A stretch of DNA of 64,000 nt, taken from Candidatus Altimarinota bacterium. GTDB lineage: Bacteria; Patescibacteriota; Gracilibacteria; UBA4473. The notes beneath the pieces were generated by a model, which saw only the letters and a program-made list of their open reading frames with translations, was not told where the DNA came from and did not search any database. This document shows, piece by piece, positions 23,992 through 33,425 of the stretch. Within the stretch, counting starts at the first letter, position 1, and every line of letters starts with the position of its first letter. The stretch is from contig JAIPJB010000003.1 of assembly GCA_021734395.1 (NCBI GenBank), positions 140,066 to 204,065 of the forward strand, read 5' to 3'. Made by a program: the position numbers and the translations under genes.

Positions 23992-25356
23992 ATGAAATCT
24001 CGATTGGTAAGATTTTTTATTCTGCCGTTTGCAGTGGCTTTTCTGGTATTCGCTCCGCTCAATACTTCCGCCGCCCCATTTCTCTCCGCGACTTCCGAAC
24101 CCGCCGCTGAACAAGGAGTTCGTGGCGCTTTCAGAGCACTCATAAAAGCGTGGGACGATCTCCAAACATTGCGCCAACAACTGACCACAAAACAGGTCAA
24201 CCTAAACTTTGAAAAAAACTTTGACTTCCCCAGTCTCAAAGAAATCAGTCGTATTGATGAACAAATTGAAAAAAGACAAACTCTTCTCAAAGAAGGCGAA
24301 CTGACACCGGAAAAAATCAGTGTTATCAAAGAAGAAATTCAAGCACTTCAACAAGAAAAAATTCCGTTCCAAAAAACATATGAAACCCGACAGGAAAAAC
24401 AACAAAAAAACATTGTCATACTCGAAGAAGAAATTGAAGATATTCAGGAAGGAATCGAAAGACAAAGACAACTGATTCAAGCGCAAATCTCAAAAGTGCT
24501 CGAAAACGTTGCTTTTTTCTTGAGCATTATTTTGTTGCTTATTTTAGCTCGTTTCGGATTTGGAAAAATTATTTCACGACTCCAATTACACGACCAAAGA
24601 AAGCATGCTCTCCTAGGACTCAATCGCGCGATCTTTAATATTATCATCGGGATTTTTGTCATCGGCATTATCTTCTCCCAATTTGTTAATTTCCTTCCTT
24701 TTCTGGCATTACTCGGTACTGGGCTAGCTTTTGCGGTTCGGGATTCAATCTCTTCTTTTATCGGATGGTTTGCGATCGGAACTGATCGCGGATATCGAAT
24801 AGGTGATATCATTCGTGTGGGAGAATCTCATGGCGAAGTACGAGAAGTAGGACCTTTTGTGACGGTTTTGTACGAATTATTAGATGGCGAAAAAACAGGA
24901 AAACTTATTTCTTTTCCCAATAAATTCATTTTCGAAGATGCGATTGTAAATTTCTCCCGCTGTTATCGACTGATACAGGAATATCTTTCCTTCCCTCTTT
25001 CAGCCGAGAGTGATATCGAAAAAGCAAAAACTATGCTTAAAAAAATCATTCAACAAAAGAACAAAAAGTCAGATGAGTTTGTAAAAAATATCAACACAAA
25101 ACTTCAAAGAAATTATCATTTTACTGAAAATGAACAAAAAATACGTATTTGGGTTGATATTGAAAATAACCAGCTCCAACTGCGAGCTCGGTACCTCGTA
25201 GATCTTGATCAGAAAGAAGAAGTTCGCACAGATATTGTGGAATCATTTTTGAATCTCGTCGATAAAGAAAAGCAAATTAATCTTCTCGCTCAAGAGAAAA
25301 CTCTTTTTTCTGCCGGAAAAGCAAAAAAAATAAATCCTGAAGACATGCATCACTAA
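23992..25356 (+). CDS. MscS-family mechanosensitive channel
   Basis: Membrane-tension valve protecting against osmotic downshock. 454 residues: a signal-like N-terminus (1-27), a Glu/Lys/Gln-rich coiled-coil extracytoplasmic region (about 55-155), three membrane helices (about 165-260) and the MscS pore region (LGTGLAFAVRDSISSFIGWF), then the beta domain with IGDIIRVGESHGEVREVGPF and a long cytoplasmic domain. The Gly/Ala-rich TM3 pattern is only partly kept. A TATTAT lies 9 nt before the ATG. A CorA-type transporter follows after 6 bp, so the two are likely co-transcribed. Confidence 0.92.
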   Translation: MKSRLVRFFILPFAVAFLVFAPLNTSAAPFLSATSEPAAEQGVRGAFRALIKAWDDLQTLRQQLTTKQVNLNFEKNFDFPSLKEISRIDEQIEKRQTLLKEGELTPEKISVIKEEIQALQQEKIPFQKTYETRQEKQQKNIVILEEEIEDIQEGIERQRQLIQAQISKVLENVAFFLSIILLLILARFGFGKIISRLQLHDQRKHALLGLNRAIFNIIIGIFVIGIIFSQFVNFLPFLALLGTGLAFAVRDSISSFIGWFAIGTDRGYRIGDIIRVGESHGEVREVGPFVTVLYELLDGEKTGKLISFPNKFIFEDAIVNFSRCYRLIQEYLSFPLSAESDIEKAKTMLKKIIQQKNKKSDEFVKNINTKLQRNYHFTENEQKIRIWVDIENNQLQLRARYLVDLDQKEEVRTDIVESFLNLVDKEKQINLLAQEKTLFSAGKAKKINPEDMHH

Positions 25357-25362
25357 AACATT

Positions 25363-26421
25363 ATGAAAAAACACGCCTCTCTTTTTGCGCAAAAAACAGG
25401 ACTCCCTCCAGGGTCCATTGTTTATACTGGTGACATAACCAAAAAATCCAATATCCACATTTCTCGATATACTCAAAAAGAACACCATGCCCAAACACTT
25501 CGTGATGAAGACTCTTTTCCTGTACTAAAAAAGAATTCCAACTTTTGGATTGCTGTCACCGGCGTAAGCGATGTCCAATTTTTGCGAGATATAGGAGATA
25601 AGTTCAAGCTTCATTCTCTGGTCTTGGAAGATATTGCGAATACTGGTCAACGATCAAAGATAGAAGCCTACGACGAATATCTTTTTGTCACACTCAAAAA
25701 CTTTCAGCACGAAGGATCTTCTCGCACCATTAATGCACAACAAATCAGCCTCATTGTCGGTGACTCTTTTCTGTTGTCTTTTGAAGAAAGTGATAGTCAG
25801 TTATTCCACTTGCTCAGGAAAAGACTTGAAAATAAAAACAGCCGACTCCGTCAGCACGGGATCGCTTATTTGGCCTATAATATTTTGGACGTCATAGTAG
25901 ATCACTATTTTTCCAGTTTGGAAATTCTGACCGATCAAATCGAACATCTGGAGGAAAAAGTTTCCAAAAATCAGAGTCAAGTACTTCTCAATAAGATCCA
26001 CCGCCTGAAAAATGAAGTTTTATCCTTTCGTAAAATGACTATGCCGGTTTTGGAACTAGTGAAAAATTTTCGCGAGGAACTCGAAGGACGAGAAAAGAAA
26101 GTCGTTGATTTTTATCTGCGAGATCTGTATGACCACTGTATCCAAGTAAACGAATTGAGTAAAACAGCTCTTGACAGTGTGCAGGGACTTTTTGAGCTTT
26201 ATTTTTCTTTGGTCGGTACTCGAACCAATCGAATTATGCAAACACTCACTCTTATCACGCTTATCTTCTTACCACTCACCCTTATTGCCGGAATCTACGG
26301 AATGAATTTTCAATACATGCCCGAACTTACCTGGAAGTGGGGATATCCTCTGGTTTTAGGAGGGATGGGAATACTTGGTTTGGGAATTCTGTGGACACTC
26401 AAACGAAAAAAATGGCTCTAA
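25363..26421 (+). CDS. corA: CorA-family divalent cation transporter
   Basis: Pentameric Mg2+ (or Co2+/Ni2+) channel. 352 residues: a large cytoplasmic N-terminal funnel domain, a long stalk helix (about 230-290), and two C-terminal membrane helices flanking the signature GMN in LIAGIYGMNFQYMPEL. The basic tail LKRKKWL is also typical. It follows the MscS gene by 6 bp and overlaps the convergent PH-domain gene by 4 bp. The ion cannot be distinguished from sequence; Mg2+ is the usual substrate. The start is the ATG at 25363. Confidence 0.95.
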   Translation: MKKHASLFAQKTGLPPGSIVYTGDITKKSNIHISRYTQKEHHAQTLRDEDSFPVLKKNSNFWIAVTGVSDVQFLRDIGDKFKLHSLVLEDIANTGQRSKIEAYDEYLFVTLKNFQHEGSSRTINAQQISLIVGDSFLLSFEESDSQLFHLLRKRLENKNSRLRQHGIAYLAYNILDVIVDHYFSSLEILTDQIEHLEEKVSKNQSQVLLNKIHRLKNEVLSFRKMTMPVLELVKNFREELEGREKKVVDFYLRDLYDHCIQVNELSKTALDSVQGLFELYFSLVGTRTNRIMQTLTLITLIFLPLTLIAGIYGMNFQYMPELTWKWGYPLVLGGMGILGLGILWTLKRKKWL

Positions 26422-26930
26422 TCATCATTCGATGAAGATTGGGTTCCAAAATCTCCAATAGCTTTTTCGAGCATACGCACATATTTTTCTGGATCGGGAA
26501 TGTCCTGAAGTTTTATAGCAAATCGCGCATTTGACATATAGAGCTCAGCCGAAACCGTCCCGTATTTCAGGAGTCGCCCCAAAATACTGCGCTCCATGGT
26601 AACTGTTTCGACTTTTTCGAGTGAATAGGACTTCCTCTGCTGAAAAAGAACCCCTTGATAAAAAATGATTTCTTTACTGGTCAACTCATAATAGCGAAAA
26701 AACCAACGCATAAAAAGCGCCAAACTCCAAAAAAGCTGAACCGACTGCAAAACAAGAAAAAGAATAATTCCTCCCGATTTCAATGGAGCAGGACTCAGTG
26801 CATTCAGCTGCCACAAAAGAAGAAAATAAATCCCTACAAAAAAAACCTGTAAAAGAACAATCTTAAAAATTACCAATACAACTGATGAGTGCAATGTCAC
26901 TCCTGAAGAATGAAATATATTCTCATTCAT
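26418..26930 (-). CDS. Membrane protein with bacterial PH domain (bPH2)
   Basis: 170 residues: two N-terminal membrane helices (about 17-45 and 52-77) followed by a short YdbT-like PH domain (YYELTSKEIIFYQGVLFQQRKSY, then VETVTMERSILGRLLKYGTV). This pattern is characteristic of the DUF304/bPH2 family, whose role is unclear. The stop overlaps the convergent corA stop region. A paralogue with the same layout is encoded at 33426-33956, on the other side of the metal-handling island, so the two copies bracket it. The start is the ATG at 26930. Confidence 0.85.
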   Translation of the reverse strand: MNENIFHSSGVTLHSSVVLVIFKIVLLQVFFVGIYFLLLWQLNALSPAPLKSGGIILFLVLQSVQLFWSLALFMRWFFRYYELTSKEIIFYQGVLFQQRKSYSLEKVETVTMERSILGRLLKYGTVSAELYMSNARFAIKLQDIPDPEKYVRMLEKAIGDFGTQSSSNDD

Positions 26931-27016
26931 AAGGTGATGCTATCCTTCTTTTTTTGCTCACGCAAGGAAAACCCCGTCTGGAATAAAAAATTTCTCAATT
27001 TTTGAAGAATCTTTAT

Positions 27017-27044
27017 TTGATTTTTCATTCTTCTTCCCTAAAAT
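27017..27044 (+). promoter_or_regulatory. Candidate promoter of the metal-handling island
   Basis: TTGATT, 16 nt, TAAAAT, with the ATG of the first island gene 9 nt later. Confidence 0.45.
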
Positions 27045-27053
27045 TTGCCCCGA

Positions 27054-27437
27054 ATGAAAATCTTCTCTGCAGGAACACTGCTCATTGGCAAGTTTTTACT
27101 TCTTGCTTGCTTTACATTTATGAATTTTGCAGGAGGAAACGCAGAAGCGGCAACGCCTGCTCCCTGCCACCAAAAAGAAATCGAAAAGCAAATGCCTCTT
27201 TCAGGAGAAGATTGCCATGCCTGCGAACTCTCTGCTGAAACCTGGGAAAAAAAATTTGTATACGGGGAAAACAATCTCCTTGAGACACTGAAAAATGCAC
27301 ACATAATTTTTACTGATACATTCCAAGAATTCTTTTTGTCTCATAAATCTTTTGTCCTTTTCGAGTGGAAACCCCCCGACAGGTTTTTCTCTGTTCCTGT
27401 TTCCATCCACATACCATCAACCGTTTTGATCGTTTAG
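27054..27437 (+). CDS. Small secreted Cys/His protein at head of metal island
   Basis: 127 residues from the ATG at 27054; a frame extension to 27045 adds only three residues and overlaps the spacer after the -10 box. The signal peptide MKIFSAGTLLIGKFLLLACF is followed by mature sequence with CHQKEIEKQMPLSGEDCHACE: three cysteines, two histidines and a methionine in 21 positions, suggesting metal binding. The rest is beta-prone with no family I know. Its position directly upstream of a His/Met-tailed lipoprotein and CusBA-like genes suggests a periplasmic-side copper or zinc binding role, which is inference. Confidence 0.6.
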   Translation: MKIFSAGTLLIGKFLLLACFTFMNFAGGNAEAATPAPCHQKEIEKQMPLSGEDCHACELSAETWEKKFVYGENNLLETLKNAHIIFTDTFQEFFLSHKSFVLFEWKPPDRFFSVPVSIHIPSTVLIV

Positions 27438-27493
27438 ATCGAAAGCGAATCTTTTGAATTTTCTTTTCTGTATTTTTTACTTTCTTTTTCCCT

Positions 27494-27703
27494 ATGAAAA
27501 AATTCACATTCGTTTTCGTTTTTTTATTCTCTTTCTTTCTTCTTGGTTGTGGCGAAAAAGCCATGACTGATGCTGACATGGCTGAAAAATACGGCCTGAG
27601 CATAGAAGAATTTCAAGAACAAAAACAAGCTGCCGCTCGCATGAATATGTCGATTGAAGACCATCTGCGACACAGCATGGATCACTCTCAAATGAATCAC
27701 TAA
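27494..27703 (+). CDS. Small lipoprotein with His/Met-rich C-terminus
   Basis: 69 residues. Signal peptide with lipobox LLGC (Cys about residue 19), then a helical DADMAEKYGLSIEEFQEQKQA segment and a terminal MDHSQMNH cluster fit for copper or silver binding. I do not know the family. It is followed after 12 bp by the membrane fusion protein gene, in the same operon. It may present metal to the CusBA pump in the manner of CusF, but it has no CusF fold signature. Confidence 0.65.
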   Translation: MKKFTFVFVFLFSFFLLGCGEKAMTDADMAEKYGLSIEEFQEQKQAAARMNMSIEDHLRHSMDHSQMNH

Positions 27704-27715
27704 TCCCCTTTTCCT

Positions 27716-29392
27716 ATGAAATCACTCTGGAATAAAAACCCCATCACTTGGTGGGAAGGAGGGATATATATAGCGATATTGGTTCTTGCGGGAAGTGTGA
27801 AATGGATTTTCTTCTCTTCTGAAGAAAATAATTTCTCATTCCAAAAAACAGAAGAATCATACGCTCTGGTTCATCCCGAGCTCTCCCCTGCTTTCTCCAC
27901 ACAAAAACTTCTCGGCAGTATTTATTCGAATACTTTTGCCATGATCCATCCTCGACGGGAAGGAATCATAAAAGATATCTTAGTCGACGTCGGAGATACT
28001 ATTTCTACTGGACAAACCATTGCTTTTCTTTTTCCTCCAGGTGTAGAAGGGCAAGGATCTTCTCAGATTGCAAAAGCTCGTGCGGAATTTCTGACCGCTC
28101 AAGAAGCATTGGCAAATGCACAGAATGTTTCTCAAGAATCAATCGGTGTCGCCGAGAAAAATCTTTCTCAAGTGGCAACGCAACTCGAAACAACACTCGG
28201 AAATTCTGGCACACAAAGAAGTATGCTAGAACAGCAATATGATCAAGCGGAAAGTGCAGCTTTTCAGATTATGCAGAATATTCAACGAGTTCTTTTCGGC
28301 GATTCTCTGCAAGCGCGAAATTCGTCGCTCAGTATTGTCGGAAACTTCAATAATTCTCTGCAAGAAAACAAAGTTTTTCAGCTCTTTCAAGAAGCACAAC
28401 GCAAAGAGAAAAGTTTTTCTGACACTCCCCGAGGAGCAGAGCGTCGCACGGAACTCAGAGAATATTTGCAAACGCTCAATCTATTGCTGGATGAAATCGA
28501 AGTTCTGTACCGAACCGCTTCTGTTTCGAGCGTTCATTCAGAAGCACAAATTTCTCAGCACATTCAGACCCTCCAATCCAGTCAATCACGTATTCTCCAA
28601 ATTCAAGACACACTGGATACCACCCTGCTGACCGCCGAGAAAATACAATCGTCACTTCAGACCGCAGAAAAGAATCTCACACTGAGTCAATCTCAAGCTG
28701 AGCGTTCGATCGACGAAGCACGAAATAGGCTGGAAGTCGCACGAGCGGCCTATCAGAACGAACTGGTTCGGAGCGGGCATGAAAAAGTTGTTTCTCCTTT
28801 TTCTGGAGAAATCGTTGCCCGCATGACCGATGTCGGTCATATGGTTCATCCTTCTCAAGCTCTTTTTGAAATCATTGGCGCCAATACAAATCTAGCGCAA
28901 ACAACCCATTCGGAAATTCGATTTGGTCTTCCCGAACGCATGTTTGATTGGATCGAAGAAGGAGACAAAATTCAATTTTCCATTCCTGGAAAATCAGAAT
29001 CTTTTTCGGCCACGATAACCCGAAAAGCGGACTCCATCGACCAACGATCTCGGACGGCAATGATTCATGCTGTGCCGGAAGATGAGTCACCTCTGCTTCC
29101 GCACAATACAAGCGTTTTTGTGGAAATCGCAAATACCGAAAATGCTGTTTTTGCTGTCCCTTCCTCCAGCATCAAAAGACGCAGAAATGAATATTTTCTT
29201 TGGATACAAGACGAAGAAAAAAATATCTGGCAGGTGCCGGTAACTGTTTTGGCGGAAGACGGTGAATACAGCGATGTTCGAGGAGGCCTAACTCTGGAGA
29301 GCAATGTCATTGTCAATCCTTCTGCCTCTCTTTTTCGGAAAAGCACTCCTCTCCACGAAAAAGAATCTTCTCTTAGCCCTTCTGAATCATGA
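27716..29392 (+). CDS. CusB/HlyD-type membrane fusion protein
   Basis: Periplasmic-side adaptor of an RND metal pump. 558 residues: one N-terminal membrane anchor (about 14-36), the first half of the lipoyl-like domain (GIIKDILVDVGDTISTGQTI), a long helical hairpin of about 270 residues rich in Gln and Glu (including an unusually long coiled coil), the second lipoyl half (VVSPFSGEIVARMTDVGHM) and beta-barrel/membrane-proximal domains. The hairpin is longer than in CusB. The gene overlaps the pump gene by 4 bp (ATGA), which shows coupling. In a diderm the hairpin would dock to a TolC-like protein, but none is encoded here. Confidence 0.9.
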   Translation: MKSLWNKNPITWWEGGIYIAILVLAGSVKWIFFSSEENNFSFQKTEESYALVHPELSPAFSTQKLLGSIYSNTFAMIHPRREGIIKDILVDVGDTISTGQTIAFLFPPGVEGQGSSQIAKARAEFLTAQEALANAQNVSQESIGVAEKNLSQVATQLETTLGNSGTQRSMLEQQYDQAESAAFQIMQNIQRVLFGDSLQARNSSLSIVGNFNNSLQENKVFQLFQEAQRKEKSFSDTPRGAERRTELREYLQTLNLLLDEIEVLYRTASVSSVHSEAQISQHIQTLQSSQSRILQIQDTLDTTLLTAEKIQSSLQTAEKNLTLSQSQAERSIDEARNRLEVARAAYQNELVRSGHEKVVSPFSGEIVARMTDVGHMVHPSQALFEIIGANTNLAQTTHSEIRFGLPERMFDWIEEGDKIQFSIPGKSESFSATITRKADSIDQRSRTAMIHAVPEDESPLLPHNTSVFVEIANTENAVFAVPSSSIKRRRNEYFLWIQDEEKNIWQVPVTVLAEDGEYSDVRGGLTLESNVIVNPSASLFRKSTPLHEKESSLSPSES

Positions 29393-32300
29393 TCAATACA
29401 CTTATCAGATCGGCATTGGAGAATCGATTTTTAACAGTCCTTCTTTTTTTGATACTGACCCTTGCGGGAATAATCGCGGTCTATAAAACACCTGTCGATG
29501 CGATTCCTGATCTCTCAGAAAATCAGGTGATTGTGCTCACTCAATGGTCTGGGCAATCACCACAAAACATTGAGGATCAGGTTACTTATCCGATTACTGT
29601 CAGCATGCAGGGACTGCCAAAAGTGAAATCTGTTCGGAGCAGCTCTATGCTCGGAGTTTCAATGGTGACGGTTATTTTTGAAGACGGAACTGACATTTAT
29701 TTTGCGCGGGATCGAGTTGCTGAAAGACTCAATGTTATCAAAGGGCAGTTGCCCGATGGGGTCACTCCCCTTCTGGGACCCGATGCGACCGGAATCGGTC
29801 ATATCTTTATGTACACGCTGGAGAGCGATACCCATTCTCTTACCGAACTCCGTTCTCTCCAAGATTTTGTGGTTCGTTACGAACTCCAGAGCTTGGGGGG
29901 AGTTGCCGAAGTAGCTTCTGTGGGAGGACACGTAAAAACCTATCAGGTTCTGCTCGATCCAATAAAACTGGAGCAATACAATTTGTCTTTGATGAATGTG
30001 ATGAAATCCGTTCAGCAGGCCAATAACAATGTTTCTGGAAAAGTTCTCGAATACGGGGAACGGGAAATATCCATTCAGGGAATTGGATTTTTTGAATCAT
30101 CCGAAGAAATACAATCTCTCGTCCTCGGACAAAAAGCAGACCAAAGCCCATTGCTACTCAGTGATGTAGCGACGGTTCGGATCGGCGGAAAATTCCGACG
30201 AGGCGTTTTGGCGAACGAAAAAGAAGAAAAAGTCGGTGGCATTGTCGTAATGCGATACGGAGAAAACCCACTGGAAGTTATTGAACGGGTCAAAGAAAAA
30301 ATTCCCGCGATAGAATCTCGTCTCCCCGAGGGAATTCTTCTCCAGCCTTTTTATGATCGGACAGAATTGATTCGGAATTCGATTGATACCCTCCGCAATA
30401 TTCTGATTCAAATGCTCCTTATCACTGGCATTGTGCTCTGGGTTTTTCTGCTGCACGGTCGAGCAACGATTATTACCGGAATAGCACTTGTCTTTGGGGT
30501 ATTGATGACATTTCTCTGTATGTACCTTTTTCGAATCCCTTCCAATATTATGAGTCTGGGGGGAATTGCGATTGCTATCGGGACCATGGTGGACAGTGCT
30601 ATTGTCGTGACCGAAAATGCCTATCAAAAATTGCTCCAGACAAAAGCCAAAACTTTTCCTGATCGATTCAAAACCATTCTCGCCTCAACCCAAGAGGTAG
30701 GGGCCCCTATTGTTTTTGCCATTTTTATTATCGGACTTTCTTTTGTTCCTATTTTTTCGCTTCAAGGAATGGAAGGAAAACTTTTCTCTCCGCTCGCCTT
30801 TACGAATATTTTTGCGATGTTGGGAGCTCTCATCGCCTCACTCTTTTTTGTGCCGCTGTTTTGTCTGTATTTTCTCAAGGGAAAACTCCGCGAGGATCAA
30901 GAAATCCCAACGGTTTCTTTCTTTCAGAAATACTACGAACCGCTTCTGAAAAAAGCACTCACAGCACGAAAAACCGTTTTTATCACAATGGGCGTTTTGA
31001 TCGTTGGTACGGGAATTTTGGCCACCAATATCGGCTCTGAATTCATGCCGCCACTAGACGAAGGATCGATCATGTATATGCCTATGACAGTCCCGGATGT
31101 TTCGGAACGAAAAGCACGAGAGCTTCTCCTCGAAACAAACAGAATTCTTGCTCAATTTCCGGAAGTTCAACAAGTCGTCGGAAAAGTCGGTCGAGCAGAC
31201 ACGGCTACCGATCCCGCGCCACTTGCCATGATCGAGACATTTATCACGCTCAAACCAAAATCAGAATGGAGATCAGACATGACCAAAGAAAAACTGATCA
31301 GCGAAATGAATCAGCGTATCCAGATCCCCAAGCTCTGGAGTGGATTTACACAGCCCATTATTGGACGCATCGATATGGTCTCAACTGGTATCAGGGCGCA
31401 GGTCGGCATCAAAATTTTCGGAGATGATGCCAAAACCCTTGAAGACCTCGCACTGGAAATAGAAAATCAAATGCTTTCTGTTCCTGGAGCGACAGGGGTG
31501 GTCGCGATACGAACTTCTGGCCTGCGATATTTGAATATTGATCTGGACGAAGAAAAGCTCGCTCAATATGGAATCTCCAAAAGCCAAGCATTGGATGCGG
31601 TCGAGATCGGAACCGGTGGGAAAATGATCGCTCGTACGATCGAAGGACGAGAAAACTATGGAATAGAACTCAAGTTTCAGCGTCCATATCGAGAAGATGT
31701 ACAAACTATAAAATCACTTCCCCTCATCGGCCATCGCGGAGAAAAGATTCCTCTTTCTGCTGTAGCGAATATTACCATGGAAGAAGGACCCGCTGTACTG
31801 CACAGTGAAAACGGAAAACTTCGTGGCGCAGTACAGATGAATGTCAGCGGAAAAGATCTCATTTCGTTTATTGAAGAAACAAAAGTACATCTGGAAAAAA
31901 ATCTCGAATTACCCGCTGGCTACAATCTGGAATTTGATGGTCAGTATAAAAATCAAATTCGCGCCAAAGCCCGACTTTCTTGGGTCGTTCCGAGTGTTAT
32001 TTTCCTAATTTTCCTCATGCTTTTTCTGACCTATAAAGACTTGGGGCTTGTTTCTATCGTCATGCTGGCTATTCCTTTGAGTCTGATCGGAGGAATTGTG
32101 TCTCTCTTTTTGGCGCAGTACAACTTTTCTGTCGCGGTCTGGATAGGACTGATTGCTCTTTTTGGAAATGCGGTAGAAACAGGAGTCGTCATTGTTTTGT
32201 ATCTGGAAAATGCACTCCAAGAAAAAATACAATCAGTTCGTAAGTTGAACAAAAAAATTGTTCATGATGCAATTCTCAATGGCGCTACTCGACGCCTGAG

Positions 32301-32505
32301 GCCTGTCCTCATGACCGCTTTTACTTCGATCTTGGGGCTTCTGCCGATGCTCATTTCCACGGGCGTGGGAGCTGAAGTTCAGAAACCTCTGGCTGTGGTG
32401 GTCGTGGGAGGACTCATAACATCCATCAGTGCAACGCTTTTGGTAATTCCGGTTTTCTTCGATATGCTCCGAGAGAAAACCCTTCTTAAACAGCAAACCT
32501 CATGA
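29389..32505 (+). CDS. CusA/CzcA-type heavy-metal RND efflux pump
   Basis: Proton-driven exporter of heavy metals from the cytoplasm or extracytoplasmic space. 1038 residues with twelve membrane helices and two large periplasmic loops. Signatures include PVDAIPDLSENQVIV near residue 36, AIGTMVDSAIVVTENAY (TM4 acidic region), FMPPLDEGSIMYMPM and GRADTATDPAPLAMIET, closest to the Cu(I)/Ag(I) CusA type. Methionines near SIMYMPM fit the CusA metal path. Residues 953-959 (LNKKIVH) come from the 21-bp palindrome at 32245 and replace, without length change, the matching helix of CusA. ATGA overlaps join it to genes on both sides. Confidence 0.93.
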   Translation: MINTLIRSALENRFLTVLLFLILTLAGIIAVYKTPVDAIPDLSENQVIVLTQWSGQSPQNIEDQVTYPITVSMQGLPKVKSVRSSSMLGVSMVTVIFEDGTDIYFARDRVAERLNVIKGQLPDGVTPLLGPDATGIGHIFMYTLESDTHSLTELRSLQDFVVRYELQSLGGVAEVASVGGHVKTYQVLLDPIKLEQYNLSLMNVMKSVQQANNNVSGKVLEYGEREISIQGIGFFESSEEIQSLVLGQKADQSPLLLSDVATVRIGGKFRRGVLANEKEEKVGGIVVMRYGENPLEVIERVKEKIPAIESRLPEGILLQPFYDRTELIRNSIDTLRNILIQMLLITGIVLWVFLLHGRATIITGIALVFGVLMTFLCMYLFRIPSNIMSLGGIAIAIGTMVDSAIVVTENAYQKLLQTKAKTFPDRFKTILASTQEVGAPIVFAIFIIGLSFVPIFSLQGMEGKLFSPLAFTNIFAMLGALIASLFFVPLFCLYFLKGKLREDQEIPTVSFFQKYYEPLLKKALTARKTVFITMGVLIVGTGILATNIGSEFMPPLDEGSIMYMPMTVPDVSERKARELLLETNRILAQFPEVQQVVGKVGRADTATDPAPLAMIETFITLKPKSEWRSDMTKEKLISEMNQRIQIPKLWSGFTQPIIGRIDMVSTGIRAQVGIKIFGDDAKTLEDLALEIENQMLSVPGATGVVAIRTSGLRYLNIDLDEEKLAQYGISKSQALDAVEIGTGGKMIARTIEGRENYGIELKFQRPYREDVQTIKSLPLIGHRGEKIPLSAVANITMEEGPAVLHSENGKLRGAVQMNVSGKDLISFIEETKVHLEKNLELPAGYNLEFDGQYKNQIRAKARLSWVVPSVIFLIFLMLFLTYKDLGLVSIVMLAIPLSLIGGIVSLFLAQYNFSVAVWIGLIALFGNAVETGVVIVLYLENALQEKIQSVRKLNKKIVHDAILNGATRRLRPVLMTAFTSILGLLPMLISTGVGAEVQKPLAVVVVGGLITSISATLLVIPVFFDMLREKTLLKQQTS
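32245..32265. repeat. 21-bp dispersed palindrome, copy 8 (in cusA-like gene)
   Basis: TTGAACAA/TTGTTCAT ends, A-rich centre, encoding LNKKIVH. Confidence 0.82.
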
Positions 32506-32879
32506 AAACGCAGAAAACATATTCTCGTTCTCAATGTGCTTTCTTCATCCTTTTGGGAGGAATAGCTTTCGTGTTTCTCTGGTTTGGAATCCAAAAATGG
32601 GTTGATCCTCTTTTTTGGATGGGATTTCTGCCCGCTTCACTAGAGCAGGGTTTTGGAGGAATAAGTGGCCAACAATGGCTGGCCATTGCCGGAGCAGGAG
32701 AAATCCTTTTGGCACTCCTGCTCCTCGTCCCCAAAACCAGATTTTGGGCAGCGAGCCTGCTCTCCCTCCATTTAGTTCACATTCTTTTCGTCGTTGGATT
32801 TTCTGATATCGGTATTCGCGATATTGGTCTTCTCTCAGCGACTCTTTCTTTGTCTTATTATTTCTTTCCTTATGCATAA
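32502..32879 (+). CDS. DoxX-like membrane protein
   Basis: 125 residues with four membrane helices (about 12-34, 57-77, 82-100 and 104-122), resembling the DoxX/DUF4395-like group: FVFLWFGIQKWVDPLFW in the first helix and AGAGEILLALLLLVPKTRFWAA in the middle. The function is not established for the family; DoxX relatives take part in redox or quinone-linked processes. It overlaps the pump gene by 4 bp and the following cupredoxin gene by 8 bp, so it belongs to the metal-export operon. Confidence 0.75.
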   Translation: MKTQKTYSRSQCAFFILLGGIAFVFLWFGIQKWVDPLFWMGFLPASLEQGFGGISGQQWLAIAGAGEILLALLLLVPKTRFWAASLLSLHLVHILFVVGFSDIGIRDIGLLSATLSLSYYFFPYA

Positions 32880-33348
32880 ATTTCTCTTCGTTCTCGGTTT
32901 TTCTCTGTTTCTTTTTGGCTGTACTTCCGGTTCTTCTGCAGAAGAAATTCCCGCCTCAAAACCCACTCTCTGCACAACTCCCGAATGTCCTTCTGGTATG
33001 GAAGAAGATCATGATGATCATGACCATGATCATGACGCCATGAATAACTTTGAAAATGAGCCCGAGCAAACGGTCTCCGATAATGAATCTGTGCGAACAA
33101 TTAATATTGATGCCCAGAGATTTGAGTTTTCGCCAAATATTATCCGTGTCAAAAAAGGGGAAAAGGTGCGTCTCGTCGTCAATAATCTCGATACCACGCA
33201 TAATATTACCATTCCTGCATTCCAGCTCGGCAATAAATCTGAAGCTATTTTCACGGCTGACAAAGTCGGAGAATTTGAGTTTTTCTGTGCCAATATGTGT
33301 GGTCGTGGCCATCACGAAATGAGTGGAAAAATTATCGTGGAAGAATAA
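32872..33348 (+). CDS. Lipoprotein with CuA-type cupredoxin domain
   Basis: 158 residues from the ATG at 32872, inside the end of the upstream gene; longer frames lack a signal peptide. The lipobox is FGC (Cys17). A short linker holds C34 and C39 and an acidic His run EDHDDHDHDHD (45-55). The cupredoxin domain (75-158) ends with H110 and C139-x3-C143-x3-H147-x2-M150, exactly the dinuclear CuA ligand pattern of cytochrome oxidase subunit II and N2O reductase. No oxidase gene is nearby. It probably binds copper outside the membrane, as a chaperone, sensor or electron carrier for the efflux system; the exact role is inference. Confidence 0.85.
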   Translation: MHKFLFVLGFSLFLFGCTSGSSAEEIPASKPTLCTTPECPSGMEEDHDDHDHDHDAMNNFENEPEQTVSDNESVRTINIDAQRFEFSPNIIRVKKGEKVRLVVNNLDTTHNITIPAFQLGNKSEAIFTADKVGEFEFFCANMCGRGHHEMSGKIIVEE

Positions 33349-33361
33349 CCAAATGAAATAC

Positions 33362-33400
33362 CCTCACCCGAGTTCTAACCGACTTCGAACCCGGGTGAGG
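33362..33400 (+). terminator. Hairpin at end of metal-export operon
   Basis: 14-nt arms CCTCACCCGAGTTC and GAACCCGGGTGAGG with one mismatch and an 11-nt loop, followed by A/T-rich DNA but no strong T-run. Confidence 0.5.
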
Positions 33401-33425
33401 ACTTGAAATAATTCTTACTATTCCC

